Shown here in pieces: positions 38,882 through 46,490 of a stretch of 61,907 nucleotides of DNA (position 1 is the stretch's first letter; every line of letters starts with the position of its first letter). Under the pieces are notes generated by a model, which was not told the origin of the DNA, did no database searches, and was given only the letters and a program-made list of their open reading frames with translations. The position numbers and the translations under genes were made by a program. The stretch is from Collinsella aerofaciens (lineage in GTDB: Bacteria; Actinomycetota; Coriobacteriia; Coriobacteriales; Coriobacteriaceae), in the NCBI RefSeq assembly GCF_015553355.1, contig NZ_JADNGN010000009.1:1-61907 (forward strand), given 5' to 3'.

Positions 38882-38934
38882 CACTTCCCATTTCGTGTAT
38901 TGAATCAGGTAACCACACTTCCCATTTCGTGTAT
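38882..38934 (+). repeat. Two direct repeats before a truncated ATPase gene
   Basis: CACTTCCCATTTCGTGTAT occurs at 38882-38900 and again at 38916-38934. They end 22 bp before the ATG of the broken ATPase gene, a place fitting regulator binding. Confidence 0.6.
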
Positions 38935-38956
38935 ACAGCAGCTAGATTGGGCAATC

Positions 38957-39118
38957 ATGTCAGTATTCAGACGTACGGCCTACAATAAACTCCTCGATTG
39001 GAAAGCGAGCAATGGATCCCGAGCCATCATGCTCGAGGGGGCCCGCCGCGTTGGAAAAAGCACCCTTGCCCAAGAGTTTGCGCAGTCCAAATACAAATCC
39101 CACCTCGTGATCGACGAA
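38957..39118 (+). pseudogene. AAA (ATPase, DUF4143-type) gene fragment
   Basis: Only the N-terminal 54 residues remain: VFRRTAYNKLLDWKASNG, then Walker A LEGARRVGKSTLAQEFA and KSHLVIDE. Full members are about 400-450 aa (compare 53005-54357). After about 39118 the frame runs into the terminator of the restriction gene on the other strand, so the rest was lost when the island formed. It could still make a short peptide but no ATPase. Confidence 0.7.
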
Positions 39119-39142
39119 TCTGTTGCGAGTGAAAAAAGAAGA

Positions 39143-39165
39143 CCGGAGACTCAACTGGTCTCCGG
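39143..39165 (-). terminator. Terminator of the restriction endonuclease gene
   Basis: CCGGAGAC pairs with GTCTCCGG, loop 7 nt; on the minus strand TCTTCTTTTTTC follows. Lies 28 bp past the endonuclease stop. Confidence 0.85.
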
Positions 39166-39193
39166 CCTCATTTCTAAAAAACGTCTCGTGGTT

Positions 39194-40408
39194 CTACTCG
39201 TGCTGTCGGGCTTCTACCAGCCTGCAGAAGTCGTTGACGCTCATGAGCCATTCCCTTTGCGCGGGCGTGTAGGTTTCGAACAGCGATGAGGGCACAACGA
39301 GGCTGAGCCTGTCCTTAGCCATAGCTCGTGTGTAATCCTCACTTACGGCGGGCTCAAGTGTTACAAGATGCTTGTCCTCGATTCTGTCAGCCTCATCAAG
39401 CACCTGACGCCAACGCTCCTTGATGGTTGTCTTGGCACCGAGCATCGTCAGTCGAGCGACAGGGAACTTGGGGTCGTGGTAATCGTCAATAGAGGGAAAG
39501 ATGAAATCCGGCTTTGATTTGCCCTCGGTGTATTTCTGCGCCGAGTAGCGTATGCCCCTAGCATCGAATAGCATCGAGAGTTGATTCTCGAACGCCGTCC
39601 CCGCACGGGACTTGCGGCGCTGGAAGGCCGACATAGTGGTGCGCAGCACGCCATCAACATCAAGCGCCGAGCCAAGGTATGGCGCGAGGTCGCGCTCCAA
39701 GAGATGCCGCTCGAAGACGCGGAACAGCATCTCTTCGCGTTCGTAACAAGCGACCAAGCAGCCATCCGGGTCGCCCGTCCAATCGAGCTTTCCAAGGGTG
39801 GAAGCTGAGTAGGCTGAGAAGTCTGCCCCTTTGGGGAAGGACTCGCCGAATTTCTCGATCATACCGTCGAGGAAGTTCTCCGCTGCGATCGGCATGCTAA
39901 CTTCGATGCCGATGGACTCCAAAATCCTTGCGGCGATCGACGTGATGCGCGTATCCTCCCGAGCAGAGGGCGTAAAACCCTTCTCGCCAACCCCGTCGAG
40001 CGCGAAGAGCCAGCGAACTTGAGATTCCGCCGTACTCCCCGCTCGGGCAAATAGGATTACGACCTCCTTGGCTTCGTGTAGGGCCAAAACCATGAGGTCG
40101 CCCGGACGGGCCATGCCCATGGCAGCATTATCGTTGTAGTAGAGCCTATACTCAGTTCTAGTTGGATGCTTCCTGCGGGCGTCGTACCAAGTGGTATAAC
40201 CATGGTCGAATATAGGGTCTGCACCATCATCGAGATATGCGAAGGTAGTTCGCATCCCCTTTATGTCATCGTCTCCGAAAAGCGCGCGCAAAGGCCCCAC
40301 GCCGTTGAATTCGTGCTGGTGGCTTTTATTGGCCCCCATGATGTCAACGCCCGCGAGGGTTTTCGCGACAGCACCGTCAAAATACGCGCCAAGTACTCCA
40401 TAGTCCAT
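39194..40408 (-). CDS. EcoRII-type type II restriction endonuclease
   Basis: 404 aa, the same length as EcoRII. The C-terminal part is very close to that family: RRKSRAGTAFENQL, EGKSKPDFIFPS, LGAKTTIKERWRQVLDEAD and LVVPSSL, which supply the Glu, Asp and Lys of the catalytic site. The N-terminal 150 or so residues would be the effector DNA-binding domain of EcoRII-like enzymes. Expected site CCWGG or a close relative (inference from family). It starts 1 bp after the methyltransferase stop, so the pair is co-translated with the methylase first. Confidence 0.93.
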   Translation of the reverse strand: MDYGVLGAYFDGAVAKTLAGVDIMGANKSHQHEFNGVGPLRALFGDDDIKGMRTTFAYLDDGADPIFDHGYTTWYDARRKHPTRTEYRLYYNDNAAMGMARPGDLMVLALHEAKEVVILFARAGSTAESQVRWLFALDGVGEKGFTPSAREDTRITSIAARILESIGIEVSMPIAAENFLDGMIEKFGESFPKGADFSAYSASTLGKLDWTGDPDGCLVACYEREEMLFRVFERHLLERDLAPYLGSALDVDGVLRTTMSAFQRRKSRAGTAFENQLSMLFDARGIRYSAQKYTEGKSKPDFIFPSIDDYHDPKFPVARLTMLGAKTTIKERWRQVLDEADRIEDKHLVTLEPAVSEDYTRAMAKDRLSLVVPSSLFETYTPAQREWLMSVNDFCRLVEARQHE

Positions 40409-40409
40409 C

Positions 40410-41558
40410 CTAGAACACCTCCATCATCAACTTCGCGACCGAGCGCACGACCGGCACGGTCACGGAGTTGCCGAACTGCCTGTATGCCTGAGTATCCGAC
40501 ACCGGGATGATGAACTCATCGGGAAATCCTTGCAGGCGCGCGCATTCGCGGGGAGTGAGTTTACGAGGGTTTTTTCCTTCCTGCCCGACCAGAATCTCGC
40601 TGCCATCCTTGTGGTACCGGGCGGAAAGCGTCCTTGTCGTGTCCTCTGGGCCGACCATCGAGTATCCAAAGCCGTGGCCCGCCGCCTCATGCTTTTCGCG
40701 ATAGGCGCGCAGATAGGCCCATAGCTTATCCGAAATGGTGTAGCGTTCGTTTGGTTGCTCTTCGAGGATTTCCCCTAGCGTATGTCCCGGTCCCGGCACC
40801 TCAAGGTCATCCCACGAGAAGGGAACTTCCTCCCTGAACCCCACGATGTAGATGCGCTCCCTGTGCTGGCACGTCCAGTTTTTTGAATCAAGCACTTTCC
40901 AGAAAATATGGTATCCAAGGTCCTCCTCAAGCGTCTGTCGTATGACCTTGAAGGTCTTCCCGCCGTCGTGACTCGTAAGGTTCTTAACGTTCTCAAGCAA
41001 GAAGGCCTTCGGGCGCTTGTCGCGTATGATGCGAGCGACCTCGAAAAAGAGGGTTCCCTGCGTTTTATCCTCAAAGCCGGTGGGTCTCCCCAAAGATTGC
41101 TTCTTCGAAACGCCTGCAAGGGAGAATGGCTGACAAGGAAAGCCTGCGAGCAGGACATCGAAGTCCGGTATATCGTTTGATGCGACCTGACGGATGTCGC
41201 CCGCCGGGGTCTCTCCATAGTTCATCCGGTAGGTTTTCTGGGCGAACTTATCCCACTCGCAAGAGAAGACGCACCTACCGCCAAGCTCCTGGAACGGCAT
41301 TCGTATACCGCCGATGCCCGCGAAGAGATCGCAGAAGGTAAAAGGCGCGTCGCTGCGCTCCCCTTGGTCAAATGGAGCCCCCGCATCGAGCGATGCGATA
41401 AAGGCGCATTCAGCCGCCGTTGGACTAGTATCCCCAGACTCCCAGCGCCGAACGGTGCGTTCGCCAGACGAGCCCATACCAAGGGCGGCGGCGAACTCCT
41501 TTTGGGTGAGGCCGAGGTCAATTCTCTTTTGCGCTATATCAGCTGCATTTAGTTGCAT
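40410..41558 (-). CDS. DNA (cytosine-5) methyltransferase with N-terminal HTH
   Basis: 382 aa. Residues about 1-60 are an XRE-like helix-turn-helix (KRIDLGLTQKEFAAALGMG, RTVRRWESGDTSP), then the m5C methyltransferase: FCDLFAGIGGIRMPFQ, FPCQPFSLAG with the catalytic Cys, LLENVKNL, QHRERIYIVGF, GNSVTVPVV. It protects host DNA from the partner endonuclease. The HTH extension is like M.SsoII and M.Ecl18kI, which repress their own promoter, so self-regulation is likely. The ribosome site is weak (AAGATAGG). Carried in the tRNA-Arg island. Confidence 0.94.
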   Translation of the reverse strand: MQLNAADIAQKRIDLGLTQKEFAAALGMGSSGERTVRRWESGDTSPTAAECAFIASLDAGAPFDQGERSDAPFTFCDLFAGIGGIRMPFQELGGRCVFSCEWDKFAQKTYRMNYGETPAGDIRQVASNDIPDFDVLLAGFPCQPFSLAGVSKKQSLGRPTGFEDKTQGTLFFEVARIIRDKRPKAFLLENVKNLTSHDGGKTFKVIRQTLEEDLGYHIFWKVLDSKNWTCQHRERIYIVGFREEVPFSWDDLEVPGPGHTLGEILEEQPNERYTISDKLWAYLRAYREKHEAAGHGFGYSMVGPEDTTRTLSARYHKDGSEILVGQEGKNPRKLTPRECARLQGFPDEFIIPVSDTQAYRQFGNSVTVPVVRSVAKLMMEVF

Positions 41559-41726
41559 GGGACGCCTATCTTGGTTGAAAAACGGTCAAACTGTCCTGTA
41601 TTTACCACAGCGTTAGTCTATCACCCCGAGCGGACATGTCTTCCCCTTGCTTCAGTCCGCCTCTAAACCCCGTAGCATCAACTGGGCTTTAGGGCTTGGA
41701 CACTCTACCGGAGGGCTCTAGACGCA
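41559..41726. promoter_or_regulatory. Promoter region of the R-M genes
   Basis: 168 bp between the methyltransferase start and the right repeat. A short TTGA...TCAA palindrome (about 41576-41590) could be the HTH site. No gene seen. Confidence 0.35.
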
Positions 41727-41838
41727 ATTGGTGACGCGGGTGTCGACGGCCCGAATCCGCCGGCGGCCCCCGCAAACCAGAAACGGCGCCGCTCCCGCGA
41801 CGCCGTCATATTCCCTGGTGCCCCCGGGCGGATTCGAA
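41727..41838. repeat. 112-bp direct repeat, right end of R-M island (att-like, in tRNA-Arg)
   Basis: Partner of 38585-38696 (8 mismatches in 112). It includes the 3' part of the intact tRNA-Arg gene and its terminator (hairpin around 41783-41806, GACGGCG...CGCCGTTT on the minus strand). Confidence 0.8.
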
Positions 41839-41891
41839 CCGTCGACACCCGCTTTAGGAGAGCGGTGCTCTATCCCCTGAGCTACGGAGGC
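41816..41891 (-). tRNA. tRNA-Arg (CCU)
   Basis: 76 nt on the minus strand, including encoded CCA. Acceptor GCCTCCG pairs with CGGGGGC; the D-arm is AGCTCAGGGGATAGAGC, the anticodon arm CCGCT-CTCCTAA-AGCGG gives anticodon CCT, and the T-arm contains GGTTCGAATCC. It reads the rare AGG codon, as expected for a high-GC genome. An intrinsic terminator follows. Its 3' end is duplicated at the far side of the R-M island. Confidence 0.95.
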
Positions 41892-42023
41892 ATGTTGTAC
41901 TAGTGTAGCAGATTTGCCCCTTGGCCATGTAGCGCATGGCCACTCATCAAGAAGGCTCTGCAGCGAATTATCGCCGTAGAGCCTTCTCAATAACGGAAAA
42001 TTACCCAGAATAACGCAAAATAA

Positions 42024-42162
42024 TGGGATGGGGTTTCCTCTAACCACATGTAAGGGAAATTCCATCCCGGTATTCGGCTAAAAAATGGGACAAGCTTTCC
42101 CAACTGGCGCTCAAAAGGAAAATGCATCCCGGAATGAGAACGAATTCCGGGATGCATTTTCC
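42024..42162 (-). terminator. Two hairpins downstream of the DUF956 gene
   Basis: 42117-42162 is a perfect 19-bp inverted repeat (GGAAAATGCATCCCGGAAT / its complement) with an 8-nt loop, 18 bp beyond the DUF956 stop, and a TTTT follows on the minus strand. A second imperfect hairpin (GGGATGGggTTTCC / GGAAattCCATCCC) covers about 42032-42068. Confidence 0.75.
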
Positions 42163-42180
42163 GCCATCTATCGCAGACGA

Positions 42181-42579
42181 CTAGTCGCCTTTGTGAAAGA
42201 GGCTTTTGATGGCAGCAGGGATGCTCTTGGCGCCCTTGGTCGTTACGTCGATAAAGTCGGGCGAACGCACGAGTCTATCCTCGTCCACGTACTTGCGCAC
42301 AGCGCGCAGCGTCTCTTTGTCGTCGCGCGTCGAAAACGTAAAGTGACCGTTGTCCTTGGTGAAGATGGCAAAACGCGTAATCTTCTTGGTGCCGCGCAAG
42401 ACCTCGGCGGCAATATAGTCGACCTCGTCCCACGGGATTTGAATATAATCCTCGGGATTGCGCTCGTTATAGTACTCAAACGCCTTATTGCCCACCATCA
42501 CGTTACCGTGGCTGGTAAGCCCCATCAGGCAGGTTGCCGGCGTTGCCAGATCGACCGTGCTGTTCTGAGATTGCGCCAT
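42181..42579 (-). CDS. DUF956 protein (mannose-PTS-associated)
   Basis: 132 aa from the ATG at 42579 (GAGG upstream). Contains VMVGNKAFEYYNERNPEDYIQIPWDE and RFAIFTKDNGHFTFSTRDD, matching the small DUF956 (ManO) family that is repeatedly found beside mannose-type PTS genes. Its biochemical role is unknown. Separated from manZ by a terminator hairpin, so it may have partial or separate expression. Confidence 0.82.
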   Translation of the reverse strand: MAQSQNSTVDLATPATCLMGLTSHGNVMVGNKAFEYYNERNPEDYIQIPWDEVDYIAAEVLRGTKKITRFAIFTKDNGHFTFSTRDDKETLRAVRKYVDEDRLVRSPDFIDVTTKGAKSIPAAIKSLFHKGD

Positions 42580-42608
42580 ACGCGCCTCGCCCTCCAATAA
42601 AAACAATC

Positions 42609-42642
42609 GGACCGCATCCAGTGTACCCACCGGGTGCGGTCC
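42609..42642 (-). terminator. Terminator after manZ
   Basis: GGACCGCATCC pairs with GGGTGCGGTCC (one wobble); the minus strand then reads GATTGTTTTT. Lies 58 bp past the manZ stop and before DUF956. Confidence 0.75.
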
Positions 42643-42699
42643 GTTTCAATGGCTCAAAAGCCCTTACCTAGCAACTCTCGGTCTTAAGCCGAAGCGTGC

Positions 42700-43620
42700 T
42701 TACATGAAGCCGCAGAAGCGACCGATGATGCCGACGGCGAAGAGAGCCAGGATGATGACGATCGGGCTGACCTTCTTCTTGAGGAGCTTGCAGACCAGCA
42801 GGGTCAGGCACACGGCGGCAAGGCCGGGGATGAGCTGATCGAGGTTGGCCTGAAGCGTGGTGACCTTCATCTGATCAAGGGCGGTAGCACCGACGGAGTT
42901 GTACATCGTCAGCGCTTCCTTGATACCCTCGGAACCGGAGGGCAGGCTAGCCCAGTCGATAAAGGCGCCAGCAGACTGCTTGACCGTGGAGACGATCGGG
43001 GTGAAGGAAATGGACACCCAGCGCTCGACCAGGGCGCCGATGATGAACATACCCAGGATGGAAGCGCCCTCGGTGACCTTGCCCATCAGACCACCGGAGA
43101 GGTCCTTGGCGATGGAGGAGCCGACCTTGTAGCCAAACTCCTGCGTGTACCACAGGAAAGCGTAACGGATGATGTTCCACGCGAAGAAGAACAGCAGCGG
43201 ACCGACGATGCTGCCGGACATGGCCAGGGAAGCGCCCAGAGCGCCCAGAATCGGGCGAAGGGTGAACCAGAAGACGGGGTCACCGACGCCGGCGAGCGGG
43301 CCCATCATACCGACCTTGACGCCCTGGATGGCGACGTCGTCAATCGGGGCACCGTTGGCGCGCTCCTCCTCGAGAGCGAGGGTAACGCCAATGACGGGGG
43401 CGGAAACATAGGGGTGGGTGTTATAGAACTCCAGGTGGCGCTTAAGAGCGGCAATCTGGTCATCCTTGCTGGTGTAGAGCTTCTTGATCGCAGGGATCAT
43501 TGCGAAGCACCAGCCGCCGTTCTGCATACGCTCGTAGTTCCACGAGCCCTGAAGGAACTGATGACGGAAGCAAACCTTCTTGCGGTCAGCCTTGGTGAGC
43601 TGAATCTTGTTCTCTGCCAT
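42700..43620 (-). CDS. manZ: PTS mannose-family EIID
   Basis: 306 aa membrane subunit of a mannose-type PTS. Conserved FRHQFLQGSWNYERMQNGGW start, FYNTHPYVSAPVIGV, ANGAPIDDVAIQGVKVGMMGPLAGVGDP, and a hydrophobic C-terminus. ATG at 43620 is used with GGAGGGGAG upstream; a GTG three codons earlier overlaps the site. Last of manXYZ; with EIIC it forms the channel. Confidence 0.94.
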   Translation of the reverse strand: MAENKIQLTKADRKKVCFRHQFLQGSWNYERMQNGGWCFAMIPAIKKLYTSKDDQIAALKRHLEFYNTHPYVSAPVIGVTLALEEERANGAPIDDVAIQGVKVGMMGPLAGVGDPVFWFTLRPILGALGASLAMSGSIVGPLLFFFAWNIIRYAFLWYTQEFGYKVGSSIAKDLSGGLMGKVTEGASILGMFIIGALVERWVSISFTPIVSTVKQSAGAFIDWASLPSGSEGIKEALTMYNSVGATALDQMKVTTLQANLDQLIPGLAAVCLTLLVCKLLKKKVSPIVIILALFAVGIIGRFCGFM

Positions 43621-43636
43621 ATGTATCACTCCCCTC

Positions 43637-44455
43637 CTACTCGTAATCGTTCAGAATGTCGCCGAGCGGGTCGCCGGAGCCACCGCCCATGCCGCCACCC
43701 TGCTTGGCCAGATCCTTAAGGCCAAGGTAGATGAGGGCAAGGGAGATGCCGATGAGACCAAGGGCGATCAGCGTGAGCTGAGGGATGGCAGCAAGGACAA
43801 AGCCGAGGACGAAGAACGGCCAGGTCTCCTTGGTGGCCATCATGTTGATGACCATGGCGTAACCGACGGAAGCGACCATGCCGCCGCCGACAGCCATGCC
43901 GCCGGACAGCCAGTCGGGCATAGCGTTAAGCGCGTTGGTAACGGCCTCGGCCGGGATGACGCACAGAAGCACTGCCGGGATGGCGATACGAAGGCCCTGC
44001 ATGAGGATGGCAGCATACTGCCAGCGCTCGATGCCGGAGAAGTCGCCCTTCTCGGCGCAACCGTCCATGGCGTGAGCGATAGCGGTAGCAATGGTACGGC
44101 AGATCATGGTCAGGAACAGACCAGCGACCGACAGCGGGACGGCGACGGCGATAGCGGTGGTAACGGCCTTGGCCGAATCGGTGGCGCCACCGTTGAGGGC
44201 GAGCACCATGATGATCGAAGAAGCGACCGAGGCCAGAGCGGCGTCAGGCGCGACAGCGGCGCCGACGTTAGCCCAGCCAAGGGCCATCATCTGGAGCGAA
44301 CCGCCCAGGAGGATGCCCTCCTGAAGGTGACCGGTTACGAGACCGATAAGCGTGCATGCCACGAGCGGCTGATGGAACTGGAACTCATCCAGAATGCCTT
44401 CCATACCGGCAAGCAACGCGACAATCGCAACAAGCAGAATAGTGATTGCAGACAT
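43637..44455 (-). CDS. manY: PTS mannose-family EIIC
   Basis: 272 aa polytopic subunit. Typical N-terminus with GMEGILDEFQFHQPLVACTL and GLVTGHLQEGILLGGSLQMMALGW, about eight hydrophobic segments, and a Gly-rich C-terminal tail. 16 bp after it comes manZ; manX lies 18 bp upstream. Confidence 0.94.
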   Translation of the reverse strand: MSAITILLVAIVALLAGMEGILDEFQFHQPLVACTLIGLVTGHLQEGILLGGSLQMMALGWANVGAAVAPDAALASVASSIIMVLALNGGATDSAKAVTTAIAVAVPLSVAGLFLTMICRTIATAIAHAMDGCAEKGDFSGIERWQYAAILMQGLRIAIPAVLLCVIPAEAVTNALNAMPDWLSGGMAVGGGMVASVGYAMVINMMATKETWPFFVLGFVLAAIPQLTLIALGLIGISLALIYLGLKDLAKQGGGMGGGSGDPLGDILNDYE

Positions 44456-44473
44456 GTATCGGACCCTCCTTTA

Positions 44474-45463
44474 CTATGCTTGAGCGGCCAGTTCGGCCTT
44501 AGCTTTCTTCAACATGGCGTCGAGATCCTCGGAGGAATCCGAAGGAACCTTGCGGACCTCGAACTTGACGCCCTTGGCCTTGAGGGCCTCGAGAGTCTTA
44601 ACGTCATCATCGCCCATAGCGACGGCGTTGGTGACGACGACCTTGCCCTTGGAGTGAGCCATGGAACCGATGTTGACTTCCTTGATGTCGACACCGGCCT
44701 CGATGGCCTTGAGCAGATCCTGCGGGTTCTCAAAGAGCAGCATGGCCTTGGTGTCACCAAAGCGCGTGTCCTTGACGACCTCGGCCATCTTCTTGATGGG
44801 CACGACGTTGGCATGGACTCCCGGAGGGGCAGCCTGCTCGATCATGGTCTTGCGGAGCTCGTCGTGAGCAACGCCGTCGGAAACCACGATGATGCGGTTG
44901 GGGTTGATCTGCTTGGTCCACGTGGTGGCCACCTGACCATGAAGCAGACGGGTGTCGATACGGACGTGGGCAATCTTGATGTGCCCGTCGCCGATGACCG
45001 TTCCCGGAGGGATGGCGCCTGCAGGAGCAGCGGCGGCCGCAGCCGGCTTCTTCTCCTCGGGCTCCAGAGACTCGGGCTTGACGCGCACGCCAGCCTTAGC
45101 CTCAGTCACGAGATGTTTTGCGATCGCATGTGCAGTGTTCTTTGCGTCAAAGCGCTGCGAATATGCCTCGATGAGCATAGGCAGGTTGACACCGGTGACG
45201 ATAGCCCAGGAATCATGGCCCTCGATGAGCCCGCTGATCTGGTTGAACGGCGTGCCGCCCCACAGATCAACGAGGAAGAGCACCTGCTCCTGGTCCTCGA
45301 AGGAAGCGATTGCTTCCTCGACCTTGGCACGGAAGTCGTCGGGGCCCATGCTCGGCTCGAGCGAGACCACGGCAACAGACGGCTGATCGCCAAAGACCAT
45401 CGAGCCCGTCTGCTTGATTCCAGCTGCCAAGTCCCCGTGGCTAGCAAGAACAATACTTACCAT
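44474..45463 (-). CDS. manX: PTS mannose-family EIIAB
   Basis: 329 aa fusion of EIIA and EIIB. EIIA starts VSIVLASHGDLAAGIKQ (phospho-His in SHG, about residue 9), with FLVDLWGGTPFNQ; a Pro/Ala-rich hinge at about 135-155 leads to EIIB with HVRIDTRLLHGQVATTW (phospho-His) and AMLLFENPQDLLKAIEAG. The ATG at 45463 has AGGAGG 8 nt upstream; a GTG one codon earlier is also possible. Takes up glucose, mannose or a similar hexose. Confidence 0.94.
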   Translation of the reverse strand: MVSIVLASHGDLAAGIKQTGSMVFGDQPSVAVVSLEPSMGPDDFRAKVEEAIASFEDQEQVLFLVDLWGGTPFNQISGLIEGHDSWAIVTGVNLPMLIEAYSQRFDAKNTAHAIAKHLVTEAKAGVRVKPESLEPEEKKPAAAAAAPAGAIPPGTVIGDGHIKIAHVRIDTRLLHGQVATTWTKQINPNRIIVVSDGVAHDELRKTMIEQAAPPGVHANVVPIKKMAEVVKDTRFGDTKAMLLFENPQDLLKAIEAGVDIKEVNIGSMAHSKGKVVVTNAVAMGDDDVKTLEALKAKGVKFEVRKVPSDSSEDLDAMLKKAKAELAAQA

Positions 45464-45867
45464 CACATAACCTCCTTTTTGTCTACGTATTTCCTACACG
45501 ACATGAAAGGAGTATACCTGTTTGGATTGTGGAATTATAGCTAAATTCGCAAAAGGTTGGATTATTTGTTTAAACGTCTAAGTTTGTTGCAAATTGATTA
45601 CATTACTGTTTTTCGACTCATTACCTGATAAAGCGTCGCTCATCAATCTATGTATTTTATAGATACAAGCAAGCTGTTCATTAATATCGATATTAAGCAA
45701 ATGCGAATGTGCTCGTACTGTCACTATTTTGTTTAAACAGACGTGGCTTGACTATTTGCACGACTTATGCTCAACAAAACTACTCAAAAAAGTTGCGGTG
45801 AAATAGTTCTTGTTTAAGAGTCAGAAGGGGGATTTAGGAACTATTTCACCGCAACTTATAGGGGATC
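45464..45867. promoter_or_regulatory. manX upstream region with repeated GTTTAAAC and a hairpin repeat
   Basis: About 400 bp, AT-rich. TTGTTTAAAC appears at about 45567-45576 and again at 45729-45738; it may be an operator pair for a man-operon regulator. A TATAAT lies close to 45535 on the minus strand without a convincing -35. The part 45790-45857 is an inverted repeat (see next entry). No gene seen. Confidence 0.4.
45790..45857. repeat. Inverted repeat, GTTGCGGTGAAATAG family, copy 1
   Basis: Perfect 20-bp arms: 45790-45809 begins AAGTTGCGGTGAAATAG and 45838-45857 is its complement; the loop is 28 nt. The outer 17 bp of the arms recurs at 54588-54655. Probably a small mobile or REP-like hairpin. 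It ends 11 bp past the hypA stop and could also act as its terminator. Confidence 0.75.
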
Positions 45868-46296
45868 CTAGGCGATGTGGAGGGGGTTGGCGGCGTCGAC
45901 GGCGTCGGGGACGTCGCAAGGGCCGTCGGGGACAGCGTCTGCCGGATCCTCGTCGGGGGTCTCGATCTGTTTGATCATGACCTCCTGGCCCTGCAGCAGG
46001 TATGTCTCGCCGCTGCCGCAATGGGGACAGGTCTTGCCGTGCTCGACCGTCGCGTAGTCGCAGCCACACGCCTCGCAATGTGTCACGGCCTCGACGGGCT
46101 CCACGATAAGCTCCGCGCCCTCGGTGATAGGCTTTTTATCTGCTGCCCAGCGCCAAGCGTCGAGCAGCAAGTCGGGAACGACGCCCGAGACCTCGCCCAG
46201 TAGCAACGTCACGCTCGAAACGCGACGCACGCCATGAGCGCGCGCCACATTCTCGACATCGCGAATGATGTGATAGACGATTCCGAGCTCGTGCAC
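45868..46296 (-). CDS. hypA: Hydrogenase nickel insertion protein HypA
   Basis: 142 aa. Starts MHELGIVYHIIRDVENVARAHG, with His2 and Glu3 as the nickel site, and a zinc finger CEACGCDYA...CPHCGSG. The C-terminal 30 residues form an acidic Asp/Pro/Ala tail not usual in HypA. No other hyp or hydrogenase genes are in the window, so this is an isolated copy. A stem-loop (CCGCCGTTC/GAACGGCGG, 46309-46330) lies just before its ribosome site. Confidence 0.9.
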   Translation of the reverse strand: MHELGIVYHIIRDVENVARAHGVRRVSSVTLLLGEVSGVVPDLLLDAWRWAADKKPITEGAELIVEPVEAVTHCEACGCDYATVEHGKTCPHCGSGETYLLQGQEVMIKQIETPDEDPADAVPDGPCDVPDAVDAANPLHIA

Positions 46297-46308
46297 TTTT
46301 AATTCCTT

Positions 46309-46406
46309 CCGCCGTTCTAACGAACGGCGGTCGGCTTGACGCTGCGCGAGTCCCAGACGGGCGATCTGCCTTTCAATCGTCGGGCATGGGCAAAAGCCCT
46401 ATGCCC
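46309..46406 (-). promoter_or_regulatory. Two hairpins between the oxidoreductase and hypA
   Basis: 46309-46330 (CCGCCGTTC/GAACGGCGG) touches the hypA ribosome site and might modulate its translation. 46382-46406 (GGGCATGGGC/GCCCTATGCCC) lies 85 bp after the oxidoreductase stop and could be a weak terminator without a clear T run. Confidence 0.4.
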
Positions 46407-46490
46407 TCCTCTTTCAAGGCACCTCGCCACGCCTGGGACCCGCTCGCTGTCCAACCGCCCTCTGCGCCGTTCACTTACTTGTTAGGTCTC

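Noticed and set aside
38843-39289. Full 148-codon frame around the ATPase fragment
   Set aside because: Only the part from 38957 to about 39118 matches an ATPase; upstream are repeats, and downstream it is opposite the endonuclease terminator and gene.
43607-45544. 645-codon plus-strand open frame opposite manXYZ
   Set aside because: Shadow frame with no domains; three well-defined PTS genes lie on the other strand.
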